A stretch of 64,000 bases of DNA from Antrihabitans auranticaus (GTDB lineage Bacteria; Actinomycetota; Actinomycetes; Mycobacteriales; Mycobacteriaceae): assembly GCF_016481275.1 (NCBI RefSeq), contig NZ_JAEMNW010000004.1, positions 186,001 through 250,000 on the forward strand. The letters are read 5' to 3'. The notes under the pieces were generated by a model. That model did no database searches, was not told where the DNA came from, and saw nothing but the letters and a program-made list of their open reading frames with translations. A program made the translations under genes and the position numbers. This document shows, one piece after another, positions 45,842 through 54,611 of the stretch (positions are counted from its first letter, which is position 1; each line of letters starts with the position of its first letter).

Positions 45842-47461
45842 ATGGCCGAGGCTGATTACATCGTGGTTGGAGCCGGTAGCGCCGGCTGTGCGGTGGCCCG
45901 CCGCCTTGCCGAAAGTGGCGCAGCTGTCGTGCTGATAGAAGCTGGTGGCCCAGACGACAAAGGCCTCGCAAAGATGCTTTTCCAGATTCCGGGCGCGGTG
46001 AACGTCATGCACTCGACGCCGCAGTTGAAGAAGCTGTTCGACTGGGGATACAAGTCGACGCCGCAACACAATGCGCTGAATCGCTCGATCCCGATGACCC
46101 GCGGCCGTGTCCTGGGTGGTTCGAGTTCGGTCAACGGGATGCTCTTCGTTCGCGGCAACAAGAAGAACTTCGACGATTGGGCCGACGAAGGTTGCACAGG
46201 CTGGGACTACGACGGGGTCCTTCCGTATTTCAAGCGGCTGGAGGATTGGGAGGGTGGCGCCAGCGAGTTGCGCGGCGCCGGTGGCCCGATCAAGGTCACC
46301 CGCAAGCACGACCTCACCGATGCGGCGCGCGCATTCATGGGTGCAGCGACAGAGCGCCTCGGGGTGCCGGAGATCGACGATTACAACGGTGACAGTCAGG
46401 AAGGCGTGTCGGTCTTTCAGCAGAGCGCCGCGAAAGGCTTGCGCTACTCCACGGCGCAGGGGTACATCCACGAGGCTCCGCTACAAAACCTTCGGGTGCT
46501 CACCGCGGCGACCGTCACCAGAATCGTCATCGATGGCTCGCGTGCGACAGGCGTCGAAATCTTGGTTGAAGGCGGCACGCAGATTGTGCGGGCTTCCCGC
46601 GAGGTGATCCTTTCGGCGGGGGCTTTCGGGTCGCCGCAGATCCTCCAACTGTCCGGAATCGGTCCCGCTGAACACCTTGCGCAGCACGGAATCGCGGTGC
46701 ACGCGAACCTACCCGTCGGCGACAATCTGCACGACCACCTCTTCGTCCCGGTCTCGTTCAAGATGAACTCGGCGATCCGCAGACCTACTCCGTCGTACTT
46801 CATGCGCGGACTACTCGCCGAAAGGCGCCGGCCGGGCAGCTCCTGGGCGGCTGGATCGTCATTCGAATCCGTGGCGTTCGTCCGAACATCGTTCGCCCGG
46901 GAAATCCCCGACCTGCAGTTGCTCAGCCTCTACTGGGTCTATCCGGCGCCGAACCAAGACTCCGACAAACGGGTACTGCCGCCGACCAAGAAGCCAGGTC
47001 AGAGCGTCTTCCCGACGCTGATCTACCCCGAGAGTCGCGGCACGGTGAGGCTCGCGTCGACGGATCCGACCGCCGCACCGCTCATCGACCCCGGGTACCT
47101 GACCGCGTCGAAGGACGCGGAAGTGCTGCTCGAAGGCATCAAGATGGTTCGCGAGATCATGGCCGGCACCGGTGACAACTCCGGCGAGATCAACCCGGGG
47201 CCCGAATTCGCCGACGAGGTGTCGGTACGCGCAGAGTTGCCGAACCGGATTCACACCGTCTATCACCCGGTCGGCTCGGTGCGGATGGGTGTCGACGATC
47301 GGGCAGTCGTCGATCCCGAGTTGCGGGTGCTGGGCATCGACGGTCTGCGCGTCGCCGATGCATCGATCATGCCGAGCATCATCGGCGGCAACACCAATGC
47401 GCCGTCGATCATGATCGGCGAGAAGTGCGCGGACCTCATTCTTCGGACGACCGCTTTGTGA
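45842..47461 (+). CDS. GMC-family FAD oxidoreductase (choline/alcohol dehydrogenase type, 539 aa)
   Basis: The FAD site is ADYIVVGAGSAGCAVARRLAESGAAVVLIEAG. GMC signatures follow: RGRVLGGSSSVNGMLFVRG and the second motif VILSAGAFGSPQILQLSGIGP. The C-terminal catalytic region is HTVYHPVGSVRMGVDDRAVVDPELRVLGIDGLRVADASIMPSIIGGNTNAPSIMIGEKCADLI, with the active-site His and Asn. Such enzymes oxidise alcohols to aldehydes or ketones. The ATG at 45842 is supported by GGAGAAA. The adjacent steroid genes make a hydroxy-steroid or side-chain alcohol a possible substrate, but this is inference. Confidence 0.88.
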   Translation: MAEADYIVVGAGSAGCAVARRLAESGAAVVLIEAGGPDDKGLAKMLFQIPGAVNVMHSTPQLKKLFDWGYKSTPQHNALNRSIPMTRGRVLGGSSSVNGMLFVRGNKKNFDDWADEGCTGWDYDGVLPYFKRLEDWEGGASELRGAGGPIKVTRKHDLTDAARAFMGAATERLGVPEIDDYNGDSQEGVSVFQQSAAKGLRYSTAQGYIHEAPLQNLRVLTAATVTRIVIDGSRATGVEILVEGGTQIVRASREVILSAGAFGSPQILQLSGIGPAEHLAQHGIAVHANLPVGDNLHDHLFVPVSFKMNSAIRRPTPSYFMRGLLAERRRPGSSWAAGSSFESVAFVRTSFAREIPDLQLLSLYWVYPAPNQDSDKRVLPPTKKPGQSVFPTLIYPESRGTVRLASTDPTAAPLIDPGYLTASKDAEVLLEGIKMVREIMAGTGDNSGEINPGPEFADEVSVRAELPNRIHTVYHPVGSVRMGVDDRAVVDPELRVLGIDGLRVADASIMPSIIGGNTNAPSIMIGEKCADLILRTTAL

Positions 47462-47485
47462 ACAGCGGTTCGAACCTGGCTGCGG

Positions 47486-47857
47486 TCAGCTCATATGCAT
47501 GTCGTCCTGGCCCCAGAAGGCCTTCATGCTGCTGATTTTTCCGTCGTCGTCGAACTCCATGACGTCGATGGGGGACAGCTCCAGGGTCTGCTCGCCGACC
47601 TTGGTGCGCAGTGTGAACAGGAATGCCGCGCGGCTTCCCGCGATTCGAGCGGTAGTCAGTTCGGTGGTCTTCTCCAGCGGTTCGAGGATCTTGTAGAACT
47701 CGCGAATGGCCTCGGTTCCTATGCGCTGCTCGGTGCCGACCGGATCCTCGACCGAGGCGTCGGCTCGATATAGCGCGACGATCTCCTCGGTTGCGCCCGC
47801 GCCCACCAGCTTCACGTACTTCTCGACCACATCACGCATCTGTTCAGCCGACGCCAT
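47486..47857 (-). CDS. Delta5-3-ketosteroid isomerase (123 aa)
   Basis: The protein closely resembles the well-studied Comamonas/Pseudomonas enzymes that move a steroid double bond from Delta5 to Delta4. Catalytic residues fall at almost the same numbers: Tyr14, Asp38 in ASVEDPVGTEQRIGTEAIREFY, and Asp98 in LSPIDVMEF (Asp99 in Comamonas). The length is also typical. A palindrome matching the KstR cholesterol regulator lies 16 bases upstream of the start, so steroid-induced expression is very likely. Confidence 0.88.
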   Translation of the reverse strand: MASAEQMRDVVEKYVKLVGAGATEEIVALYRADASVEDPVGTEQRIGTEAIREFYKILEPLEKTTELTTARIAGSRAAFLFTLRTKVGEQTLELSPIDVMEFDDDGKISSMKAFWGQDDMHMS

Positions 47858-47872
47858 GCCGTACTCCTCTAC

Positions 47873-47886
47873 TAGAACACGTTCTA
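47873..47886. promoter_or_regulatory. KstR box upstream of ketosteroid isomerase
   Basis: TAGAACACGTTCTA is a perfect palindrome and matches the KstR consensus TNNAACNNGTTNNA at every fixed base. It lies 16 bases before the isomerase start, where bound KstR would block transcription. A partial half-site (AGAACACGGT) follows at about 47891. Confidence 0.8.
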
Positions 47887-47940
47887 ATTCAGAACACGGT
47901 GCAAATCTAGCAGCGGGATCGAGCGTGGGGAAGAAGCCCG

Positions 47941-48924
47941 TCACTCCCGACCCGACGACACCCAATTCGGATCCGCAGATCGTGCGCCGGTGACGACGTC
48001 GGCGACGCCATCCAGCACTTCGATGTGGGTGGCGTCGAGGTCGACGGACAGGGCGGCAACGTTCTCGTCGATTCGCTCGGACCGTCGGGTGCCCGGGATC
48101 GGAACGACCGCGAGTCCCTGCGCCGCCCCTTTGGCGAGCAGCCATGCCAGGCAGACCTGCGCGGGAGTGGCGTCGACCTCGGCGGCCACTCGCTCGACCG
48201 TCTCCACCGCTACGACGTTGGCGTTGAGTCGGCCGTCGGCGAAGCGGGGAAAGTTGCGGCGAAGATCGTTGTCGCCGATCGATTCCGCGGTGACGGTGCC
48301 GGTGAGAAAGCCGCGCCCCAGCGGCGCGTACGGCACGAATCCGACGCCGAGCTCGGCTGCCGCGGGCACAACCTTCCGCTCGACATCCCGGCTCCAGATG
48401 CTCCACTCGGACTGGACCGCAGCGATCGGATGAACCGCGCTCGCGCGGCGAAGTTCGTCGGCCGTGACCTCGGACAGTCCGAGGTGTCGGACCTTGCCTG
48501 CCGCGACTAATTCCGCCATCGCGCCGACCGTTTCCTCGATCGGCGTGTTCGGGTCGAGGCGATGCATGTAGTAGAGATCGACCACGTCTGTGCCGAGTCG
48601 GGCAAGGCTTTCGTCGATGCACTGCATGACGTACGCACGGTCGCCGCGGATTGCGCGGTCGCCTGCCGCCGGGTTGCCAGCGATACCGAATTTCGTTGCG
48701 ACAGTGACTTCTTCGCGGCGATCGGCGAGCAGTTTGCCGACCAGTTCTTCGTTCGTTCCGCCACCGTAGACGTTGGCGGTGTCGATAAACGTCACCCCCG
48801 AATCGACCGAGTGATGGAGCGTCGCCAGTGCGTCCACGGGATCGACGGCGCCGTAGACGGGTGTGAGGGCCATCCCGCCAAAACCGAGCGGGCTCGTTGT
48901 CAGGTTGTCACCGAGTTGCGTCAT
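47941..48924 (-). CDS. Aldo/keto reductase (327 aa)
   Basis: The catalytic tetrad is in place: Asp and Tyr in FIDTANVYGGG, Lys in VATKFG and His in YYMHRLDP. The NADPH-binding C-terminal segment IPGTRRSERIDENVAAL is standard for the AKR5/13-like group. It reduces an aldehyde or ketone with NADPH. It lies 32 bases after fdhD and upstream of the isomerase on the same strand, so it may share the steroid transcription unit; the substrate is not evident. Confidence 0.88.
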   Translation of the reverse strand: MTQLGDNLTTSPLGFGGMALTPVYGAVDPVDALATLHHSVDSGVTFIDTANVYGGGTNEELVGKLLADRREEVTVATKFGIAGNPAAGDRAIRGDRAYVMQCIDESLARLGTDVVDLYYMHRLDPNTPIEETVGAMAELVAAGKVRHLGLSEVTADELRRASAVHPIAAVQSEWSIWSRDVERKVVPAAAELGVGFVPYAPLGRGFLTGTVTAESIGDNDLRRNFPRFADGRLNANVVAVETVERVAAEVDATPAQVCLAWLLAKGAAQGLAVVPIPGTRRSERIDENVAALSVDLDATHIEVLDGVADVVTGARSADPNWVSSGRE

Positions 48925-48956
48925 ACCTCGACCCTACGGACGCCGGCCGGCAACGG

Positions 48957-49778
48957 TCAGGCGGTTTTTATCCGGCGGTCGTGCGCGTACACGTTCATGG
49001 TCTCGCCGCGGAGAAATCCGACCAGTGTGAGTCCGGCATCTACGGCGAGGTCGACGGCAAGCGACGACGGCGCCGAAACAGCGCCCAACGCAGGAATCCC
49101 GGCCATCACGGCTTTTTGCGCGAGCTCGAAGGATGCCCTGCCGCTGACGATCAGCACGGTGTCCGACGCGGGGATCCGATTCTCCGACAGCGCCCAGCCG
49201 ATAACCTTGTCGACCGCGTTGTGCCGGCCGACATCCTCGCGGAGCGCGAGTAGTGCGCCGTCGGCAGTGAACAGCCCGGCGGCATGCAGCCCGCCTGTCG
49301 CGTCGAAGATCCGCTGGCTGCGTCGCAGCGTGTCCGGCATGGTGGAGAGGGTGCCTGCATCGATCGACAGTTCCGCGGCGCCGATGTCGTATCGCGATCG
49401 GGTCCGGACGTCGTCGAGCGACAGCTTGCCGCAGACGCCACATGCGCTCGTGGTGAGGAAGTTCCGCTGCGCGAGGTGCACGGCCAGCGGGGACGTCAGC
49501 GTGACGTCGAGGACGTTGTAGGTATTGAGCCCGTCTTCGCCAGTGCCGTTGCAATAGCGCACGACCGCGACATCGTCGCGATGCCCGATGATGCCCTCGC
49601 TCAACAGAAAGCCGTGCACGAGGTCGACGTCGTGGCCGGGTGTACGCATGGTGACGGTGACCGACTCGCCGCCGATCCGGATCTCCATCGGTTCTTCGAC
49701 AGCGAGCGTGTCCGGGCGCTCGATCGTGCCCGCCGCCGAGATTCGGCGGACAGGTCGTCGAGCGGTCACCCTGCCCAT
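48957..49778 (-). CDS. fdhD: FdhD, formate dehydrogenase accessory sulfurtransferase (273 aa)
   Basis: The diagnostic cysteine pair is in [15 protein letters not shown]. Other family blocks are [37 protein letters not shown] and [18 protein letters not shown]. FdhD transfers sulfur from a cysteine desulfurase to the Mo-bisPGD cofactor, which activates formate-dehydrogenase-type enzymes. Its ATG overlaps the fdhF stop (ATGA), so enzyme and activator are made together. Confidence 0.93.
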   Translation of the reverse strand: MGRVTARRPVRRISAAGTIERPDTLAVEEPMEIRIGGESVTVTMRTPGHDVDLVHGFLLSEGIIGHRDDVAVVRYCNGTGEDGLNTYNVLDVTLTSPLAVHLAQRNFLTTSACGVCGKLSLDDVRTRSRYDIGAAELSIDAGTLSTMPDTLRRSQRIFDATGGLHAAGLFTADGALLALREDVGRHNAVDKVIGWALSENRIPASDTVLIVSGRASFELAQKAVMAGIPALGAVSAPSSLAVDLAVDAGLTLVGFLRGETMNVYAHDRRIKTA

Positions 49779-52093
49779 CAGCTCGTGCGCTCCAACCGCA
49801 CGACGATCGCCTTCGACACCGGCGTATTCGACTTCTCCGCAACATGATCGAGCGGAATCAGCGGGTTTGTTTCGGGGTAGTACGCCGCTGCGTTGCCGCG
49901 CGGGGTGCTGTACCCGACGATCCGGAAGCCTTCGACCCGGCGCTCCTGAATATTGCCTGCGGGATCGGACCACTCGGACACAACGTTCACGTGATCACCC
50001 TCGGTGAATCCGAGCGCGGTGATGTCGTCGGGATTGACGAAGATGACCTTCCGCCCGCCTTTGACGCCTCGGTAGCGGTCGTCGAGTCCGTAGATCGTTG
50101 TGTTGTACTGGTCGTGGCTCCGCATCGTCTGCAGAATCAGCCGCCCGACCGGTGTTGGGACCCAACGCAATTCGTTGACCGCGAAGTTCGCCTTCCCGGT
50201 CGTCGTGTGAAATTCCCGCGTGTCGCGGGGCGGGTGGGGGAGCAGGAAGCCGTTGCGATCGCGAACACGGGCGTTGTAGTCCTCGCAACCGGGGACGACG
50301 CGCGCGATCGCGTCGCGGATGCGGTCGTAGTCGTTCTCGAACTCGGCCCACGGCACCTGATGCGCCGGTCCGAACAGTTCGGCGCCGAGTTGGCACACGA
50401 TGGCGACCTCGCTGCGCAACTGTTTGCTTACCGGCTTCAGTCGACCGGTCGACAGGTGCACCATCGACATCGAATCCTCGACGGAGACATGCTGTTTGAC
50501 ACCGTTGTGCTCGTCGAGATCGGTGCGGCCGAGGGTCGGCAGAATGAGTGCGGTGCGACCGGGAACGACGTGGCTCCGGTTCAGTTTCGTCGAAACCTGT
50601 ACCGTCAGATCGCATTGCCTCAGCGCTGCCTCGGTGACTTCCGTATCCGGTGTTGCCGCAACGAAATTCCCGCCCATGGCGAAGAAGAACTTCGCCCTGC
50701 CGTCGCGCATCGCCCTGATCGAATCGACGGTGTCGAAGCCGTGCTCGCGTGGTGTCGTGATCGCGAACTCGGTGTCCAATGCTGCGTGGAATTCTTCCGG
50801 CATCTTTTCGAAGATGCCCATCGTGCGATCGCCCTGCACGTTCGAGTGACCCCGCACCGGGCAGACCCCGGCGCCCGGTTTGCCGATCATTCCGCGCAGG
50901 AGTAGGAGGTTCGTCGCTTCTTCGATGGTTGCCACCGCGTGCCGCTGCTGCGTCAAGCCCATTGCCCAGCATGTGATCGTGCGCTCGGATGCGGCCAGCG
51001 CAGCGGCTGTTTCGGAGAGCTGAGCGCGGGTCAGCCCGCTCGCTTCGACGACGGTATCGAGGTCGACCGTGCGAAGGTGCGCCTCGTACTCGGCGAAGCC
51101 CGCGCAGTGGTTCTCGATGAAGGCTCGGTCGACGACCGTTCCAGGCGCGGCGTCATCGGCCTCGAGCAGCAACCGCCCGAGGCCCTGGAAGAGTGCCATG
51201 TCTCCGCCGATGCGGATCTGGAGGAACTCGTCGGCGATCTCGGTGCCGCCGCGCAGCAACCCGGACGCGCGCTGTGGGTCCTTGAAGCCCATCAACCCTG
51301 CCTCGGGCAGTGGGTTGATTGCGATGATCTTGGCGCCGTTTCGCTTTGCCGTCTCCAGCACCGAGAGCATCCGTGGATGGTTGGTCCCGGGATTCTGTCC
51401 CGCGATGATGATCAGGTCGGCCTGGGCGACATCGTCTATCGACACCGATCCCTTGCCGATTCCGATCGCCGACGTGAGCGCCGTGCCCGAGGACTCGTGG
51501 CACATGTTCGAGCAGTCGGGAAGGTTGTTCGTGCCGTAGCTGCGCACCAGCAGTTGGTATAGGAATGCCGCCTCGTTGCTGGTGCGGCCCGATGTGTAGA
51601 ACACCGCCTCGTTGGGGCTGGCCAGCCCACGCAGGTTGTCGGCAATCAGGCGGTAGGCGTCTTCCCACTCGATGGGGGTGTAGTGGGTGGCTCCGGGCAG
51701 CAACGCCATCGGGTGGGTCAACCTGCCCTGCTGGCCGAGCCAGTAGCCGGTCTTCGTGGCCAGGTCATCGACCGAGTGGCGCGCGAAGAATGCTGGATCG
51801 ACTGTCCGCAGCGTCGCCTCCTCGGCGACCGCCTTCGCGCCGTTCTCGCAGAATTCCGCTGGTCGGCGATGTCCGGTCGGCTCGGGCCAGGCGCAACCGG
51901 GGCAGTCGAAACCGTGGTTCTGGTTCACGCGCGTCAGGGCGCGCGTCGTGCGGACGACGCCCATCTGCTCGACGGACCGGCGCAACGACACTGCAACTGC
52001 AGTCAGCCCCGCGGCTTTCGACTTTGCATCGGTCACCGATACCGCCGATTCGTCGATGTCGCTCTCGGGGCCGGTGCGCGTCATATGTTCCAT
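49778..52093 (-). CDS. fdhF: FdhF/YdeP-type molybdopterin oxidoreductase (771 aa)
   Basis: The N-terminus carries [11 protein letters not shown], the short cysteine motif of the YdeP branch, instead of the full four-cysteine cluster motif of true formate dehydrogenases. Molybdopterin-binding blocks follow ([105 protein letters not shown]). Rv2900c is the likely counterpart in M. tuberculosis. The true substrate of this branch is unsettled; formate is only one possibility. A KstR box lies 43 bases upstream of the start. Confidence 0.88.
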   Translation of the reverse strand: MEHMTRTGPESDIDESAVSVTDAKSKAAGLTAVAVSLRRSVEQMGVVRTTRALTRVNQNHGFDCPGCAWPEPTGHRRPAEFCENGAKAVAEEATLRTVDPAFFARHSVDDLATKTGYWLGQQGRLTHPMALLPGATHYTPIEWEDAYRLIADNLRGLASPNEAVFYTSGRTSNEAAFLYQLLVRSYGTNNLPDCSNMCHESSGTALTSAIGIGKGSVSIDDVAQADLIIIAGQNPGTNHPRMLSVLETAKRNGAKIIAINPLPEAGLMGFKDPQRASGLLRGGTEIADEFLQIRIGGDMALFQGLGRLLLEADDAAPGTVVDRAFIENHCAGFAEYEAHLRTVDLDTVVEASGLTRAQLSETAAALAASERTITCWAMGLTQQRHAVATIEEATNLLLLRGMIGKPGAGVCPVRGHSNVQGDRTMGIFEKMPEEFHAALDTEFAITTPREHGFDTVDSIRAMRDGRAKFFFAMGGNFVAATPDTEVTEAALRQCDLTVQVSTKLNRSHVVPGRTALILPTLGRTDLDEHNGVKQHVSVEDSMSMVHLSTGRLKPVSKQLRSEVAIVCQLGAELFGPAHQVPWAEFENDYDRIRDAIARVVPGCEDYNARVRDRNGFLLPHPPRDTREFHTTTGKANFAVNELRWVPTPVGRLILQTMRSHDQYNTTIYGLDDRYRGVKGGRKVIFVNPDDITALGFTEGDHVNVVSEWSDPAGNIQERRVEGFRIVGYSTPRGNAAAYYPETNPLIPLDHVAEKSNTPVSKAIVVRLERTS

Positions 52094-52135
52094 ACTGCCG
52101 CGCTGATCATCGGGCGTCCAAATATCGACAGATAC

Positions 52136-52149
52136 TAGAACGTGTTCTA
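52136..52149. promoter_or_regulatory. KstR box shared by divergent fdhF and 3beta-HSD-like genes
   Basis: TAGAACGTGTTCTA is palindromic and matches TNNAACNNGTTNNA exactly. It lies 43 bases before fdhF and 49 bases before the dehydrogenase start, and overlaps the place of the -35 element for a TATGAT -10 box at 52159-52164 serving the rightward gene. Confidence 0.8.
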
Positions 52150-52197
52150 ATTCTCGTTTATGATCGCCGCAACGGTCGAGCAATGGAGGTTGGGCAC

Positions 52198-53175
52198 ATG
52201 ACGGTTGCGGTGACAGGAGCCAGTGGCTTCGTCGGAGTCAATCTGGTTCGCAAATTGGTCGCGGAGGGGCACGCCGTGCGTGCCCTCGATGTGACTGCGT
52301 CGCCGCACCTTCCACCGGGTGTCGAGTTCGTGCGGACCGACGTTCTCGACCCACGATCCATCGCGGCAGGGCTAGCGGGTGCAGACACCGTCTACCACCT
52401 GGTCGCAAAGATCACGCTCTCCGAGCGCGACGAGTTGGCCTGGCGATTGAACACCGAAGGGGCGCGAAACGCCGCGGAAGCTGCGCTGGCGGCGGGCGTC
52501 CGTCGCTACGTTCACTGCAGTTCGATCCACGCGTTCGACCAGTACCGCTCGAAACTGATCGACGAATCGAGCGTGCGGTCGGAGAATCCAGCGATGCCCG
52601 TGTACGACCGGTCGAAATGGGCGGGCGAGCAGGAGGTGCAGGCTGTCGTACGCGCCGGCCTCGACGCCGTGATCTGTAACCCGACCGGTGTCCTCGGGCC
52701 GATCGACCACGGACCGTCGCGGGTGAACGGAATGCTCCTCGACGCCGCAAAGGGTCGAGTCCCCGCAGTCCTGCAGGGTGGCTTCGATTTCGTCGACGTC
52801 CGTGACGTGGCGGAAGGTCTGGTCGCCGCCGCGGAGAAGGGCAACACCGGTGAGAACTATCTGCTCGCCGGCGAGTTCATCCCCGTCCTCGACATGTTCC
52901 GGATGGCCGCCGCGGCCGCAGGCCGGCGCGGGCCGCGCATCGCGTTCCCGCTCGGGATGATCAAACCGGTGCTGCCGATCGCCGAGCGAATCGGCAATCG
53001 GTTCGGCTCCGACCTGGTGAGTGCCGCAGCGATCGGCGCCTTGGAGACCAGCCCCCGTATCGACAGGACAAAGGCCGCGCGGGAGCTCGGCTATCAGCCG
53101 CGCCCGATGCAGGAGACCATCTCGGACCTCGTCGCGTTCTTCGTGACATCGGGGATGCTGAGCCGCGCACGATGA
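52198..53175 (+). CDS. NAD-dependent epimerase/3beta-hydroxysteroid dehydrogenase-like protein (325 aa)
   Basis: An extended short-chain dehydrogenase has NAD site VAVTGASGFVGVNLVRKLVAEGHAV, the ADTVYHLVAKITL strand and the catalytic YDRSK (Tyr-x-x-x-Lys) with SSIHAF before it. The start follows GGAGG at 52185-52189 by 8 bases. The KstR box and TATGAT -10 upstream suggest steroid control. A 3beta-hydroxysteroid dehydrogenase feeding the isomerase nearby is a natural reading, but dihydroflavonol-reductase-like enzymes share the fold, so the substrate is inferred. Confidence 0.82.
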   Translation: MTVAVTGASGFVGVNLVRKLVAEGHAVRALDVTASPHLPPGVEFVRTDVLDPRSIAAGLAGADTVYHLVAKITLSERDELAWRLNTEGARNAAEAALAAGVRRYVHCSSIHAFDQYRSKLIDESSVRSENPAMPVYDRSKWAGEQEVQAVVRAGLDAVICNPTGVLGPIDHGPSRVNGMLLDAAKGRVPAVLQGGFDFVDVRDVAEGLVAAAEKGNTGENYLLAGEFIPVLDMFRMAAAAAGRRGPRIAFPLGMIKPVLPIAERIGNRFGSDLVSAAAIGALETSPRIDRTKAARELGYQPRPMQETISDLVAFFVTSGMLSRAR

Positions 53176-53951
53176 CGGTCGTGCCGCACGCAGATGTCCT
53201 CGCGTTCGTCGAACGGTCGCCGGAAGCTGTTGCACGGCATGACAAACAGGCCTGGCTGGCGCTCTTCGCGCGGCGGCACATCGTCGAGGACCCGGTCGGC
53301 GGTGAACCGGTCGTCGGCGGCATCTACGACGCGCGCAGCGGTGGTCGCGGCACCGGTGCGCTGGCGCGATTCTGGGAGACCTTCATCGCGACCCGGACAA
53401 TTCGTTTCCGATTCGACGGTCCGGACATCGTGCGTGGGCTCGACGTGGTCCGCAACGTGACGATCGAGATTCGAGATGACGAAGGCGTCGAACTGCACAC
53501 GCCCGCATACCTCCTTTATCAGCTGACGGTCGAGGGCGACGAGCTGAAGATCGCCCGCCTTGCGGCGCACTGGGAAGTCGGACCGGTCCTGGGGCAGTCG
53601 CTGGGGGTCGATCGAGCGCGGCTCCGATCGATGGCGCAGACTTCCAGGCGTCTGCTTGCTCAGCAACACCTGGGCGGAGCCGTTGCCTTCGGCGGTGCGA
53701 TACGCAGTGTCGGCGATGCGGGTAAAGCTGCTGTTGCCGAGCTTGTTTCAGCTGCCGAAGCGGGGGACGGCCGAGCTTTGACGCTTCTCGGCGGGGTTTC
53801 GGTCACCGGCTTGGAAAAGGTGATTGCAGCGGGCGACGTGGTCTGCGCATCGTGCACGGCGGCCGGCGAACCGGCCGTGCTGATGTGCTACTTCGACCGC
53901 AAGCGGATGACGGTCGTGGACGTGGACGTCTATCGTCCCGTGCGCGGTTAG
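53172..53951 (+). CDS. Two-part SnoaL/ketosteroid-isomerase-like protein (259 aa)
   Basis: The first 125 residues are NTF2-like, with AVARHDKQAWLALFARRHIVEDPVGGEPVVGG closely echoing the VEDPVG segment of the steroid isomerase at 47486. The second part (about 130-259, ARLRSMAQTSRRLLAQQHLGG...VDVDVYRPVRG) does not show a clear active site. The ATG overlaps the upstream dehydrogenase stop (ATGA), so the two are coupled. It may bind or isomerise a steroid intermediate; the tyrosine of true isomerases is not evident. Confidence 0.7.
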   Translation: MTVVPHADVLAFVERSPEAVARHDKQAWLALFARRHIVEDPVGGEPVVGGIYDARSGGRGTGALARFWETFIATRTIRFRFDGPDIVRGLDVVRNVTIEIRDDEGVELHTPAYLLYQLTVEGDELKIARLAAHWEVGPVLGQSLGVDRARLRSMAQTSRRLLAQQHLGGAVAFGGAIRSVGDAGKAAVAELVSAAEAGDGRALTLLGGVSVTGLEKVIAAGDVVCASCTAAGEPAVLMCYFDRKRMTVVDVDVYRPVRG

Positions 53952-53979
53952 CGAGTCTCTGGACTCTCCAACCGCGCAC
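53940..53979. terminator. Hairpin terminator, copy 2 of a repeated element
   Basis: Outer arms GTGCGCGGTT (53940-53949) and AACCGCGCAC (53970-53979) enclose an inner GAGTC/GACTC stem. The right half TGGACTCTCCAACCGC is the same as at 26821-26836. The left arm overlaps the last codons of the SnoaL-like gene. Confidence 0.55.
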
Positions 53980-54005
53980 ACGCGCGTAGCGCCTATCGTG
54001 TTGGC

Positions 54006-54611
54006 ATGGGGAGCGTGCGAGCAATCACGAAGTCCGATATCGGCGGCCTGAGCAAGGTCCTGGGCAGGGCGTTCTACGACGATCCGGTAATGAACTGGAT
54101 GCTGCCCGGCGACGCCGCGCGGGCGAAAGGCCTGCCTCGGCTCTTCGGTGCCATCACGAGATATCAATACTTCGCCACGGGCGGATGTGAGATCGCGCTC
54201 GCCGACGATGGATCGATCGGCGGGGCAGCACTCTGGGCGCCGCCGGACACCTGGAAGGGATCGCAGCTCTCCGAGCTCCGGATGATGCCCGCGATGATTC
54301 TGGCGTTCGGCCGCCGCGTTCAGGTCGGCCAAGAAGTTGCCGAGACGATGAAAAAGAACCATCCGCAGGAACCGCACTGGTACCTGTCGACGATCGGCAC
54401 GGACCCCGCCGTGCGCGGCGGCGGGCACGGCTTCGCGTTGATGAAGTCGCGTCTGGACCGGGTCGACGCCGAGCACGCGCCCGCCTATCTCGAATCGAGC
54501 AAGCCCGAAAACGTCCCGTACTACGAGAGATTCGGTTTCGAGACGACGGGCGAGATCGTCATTCCGGACGGTGGGCCGACTCTGTTTGCAATGTGGCGGA
54601 ATCCCCGCTGA
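54006..54611 (+). CDS. GNAT-family N-acetyltransferase (201 aa)
   Basis: The GNAT fold is shown by ITKSDIGGLSKVLGRAFYDDPVMNWMLP at the start, WYLSTIGTDPAVRGGGHGFALMKSRL with the acetyl-CoA loop RGGGHG, and the final AYLESSKPENVPYYERFGFETTGEIVI. The acceptor is unknown. TATCGT lies 7 bases before the ATG, with no ribosome site, so it is probably leaderless. Its 3' end runs 53 bases into the convergent glpD. Confidence 0.87.
   Translation: MGSVRAITKSDIGGLSKVLGRAFYDDPVMNWMLPGDAARAKGLPRLFGAITRYQYFATGGCEIALADDGSIGGAALWAPPDTWKGSQLSELRMMPAMILAFGRRVQVGQEVAETMKKNHPQEPHWYLSTIGTDPAVRGGGHGFALMKSRLDRVDAEHAPAYLESSKPENVPYYERFGFETTGEIVIPDGGPTLFAMWRNPR

Noticed and set aside
49778-52093. FdhF as a selenocysteine formate dehydrogenase
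   Set aside because: There is no in-frame TGA and the N-terminal motif is the short CPGC form of the YdeP branch.
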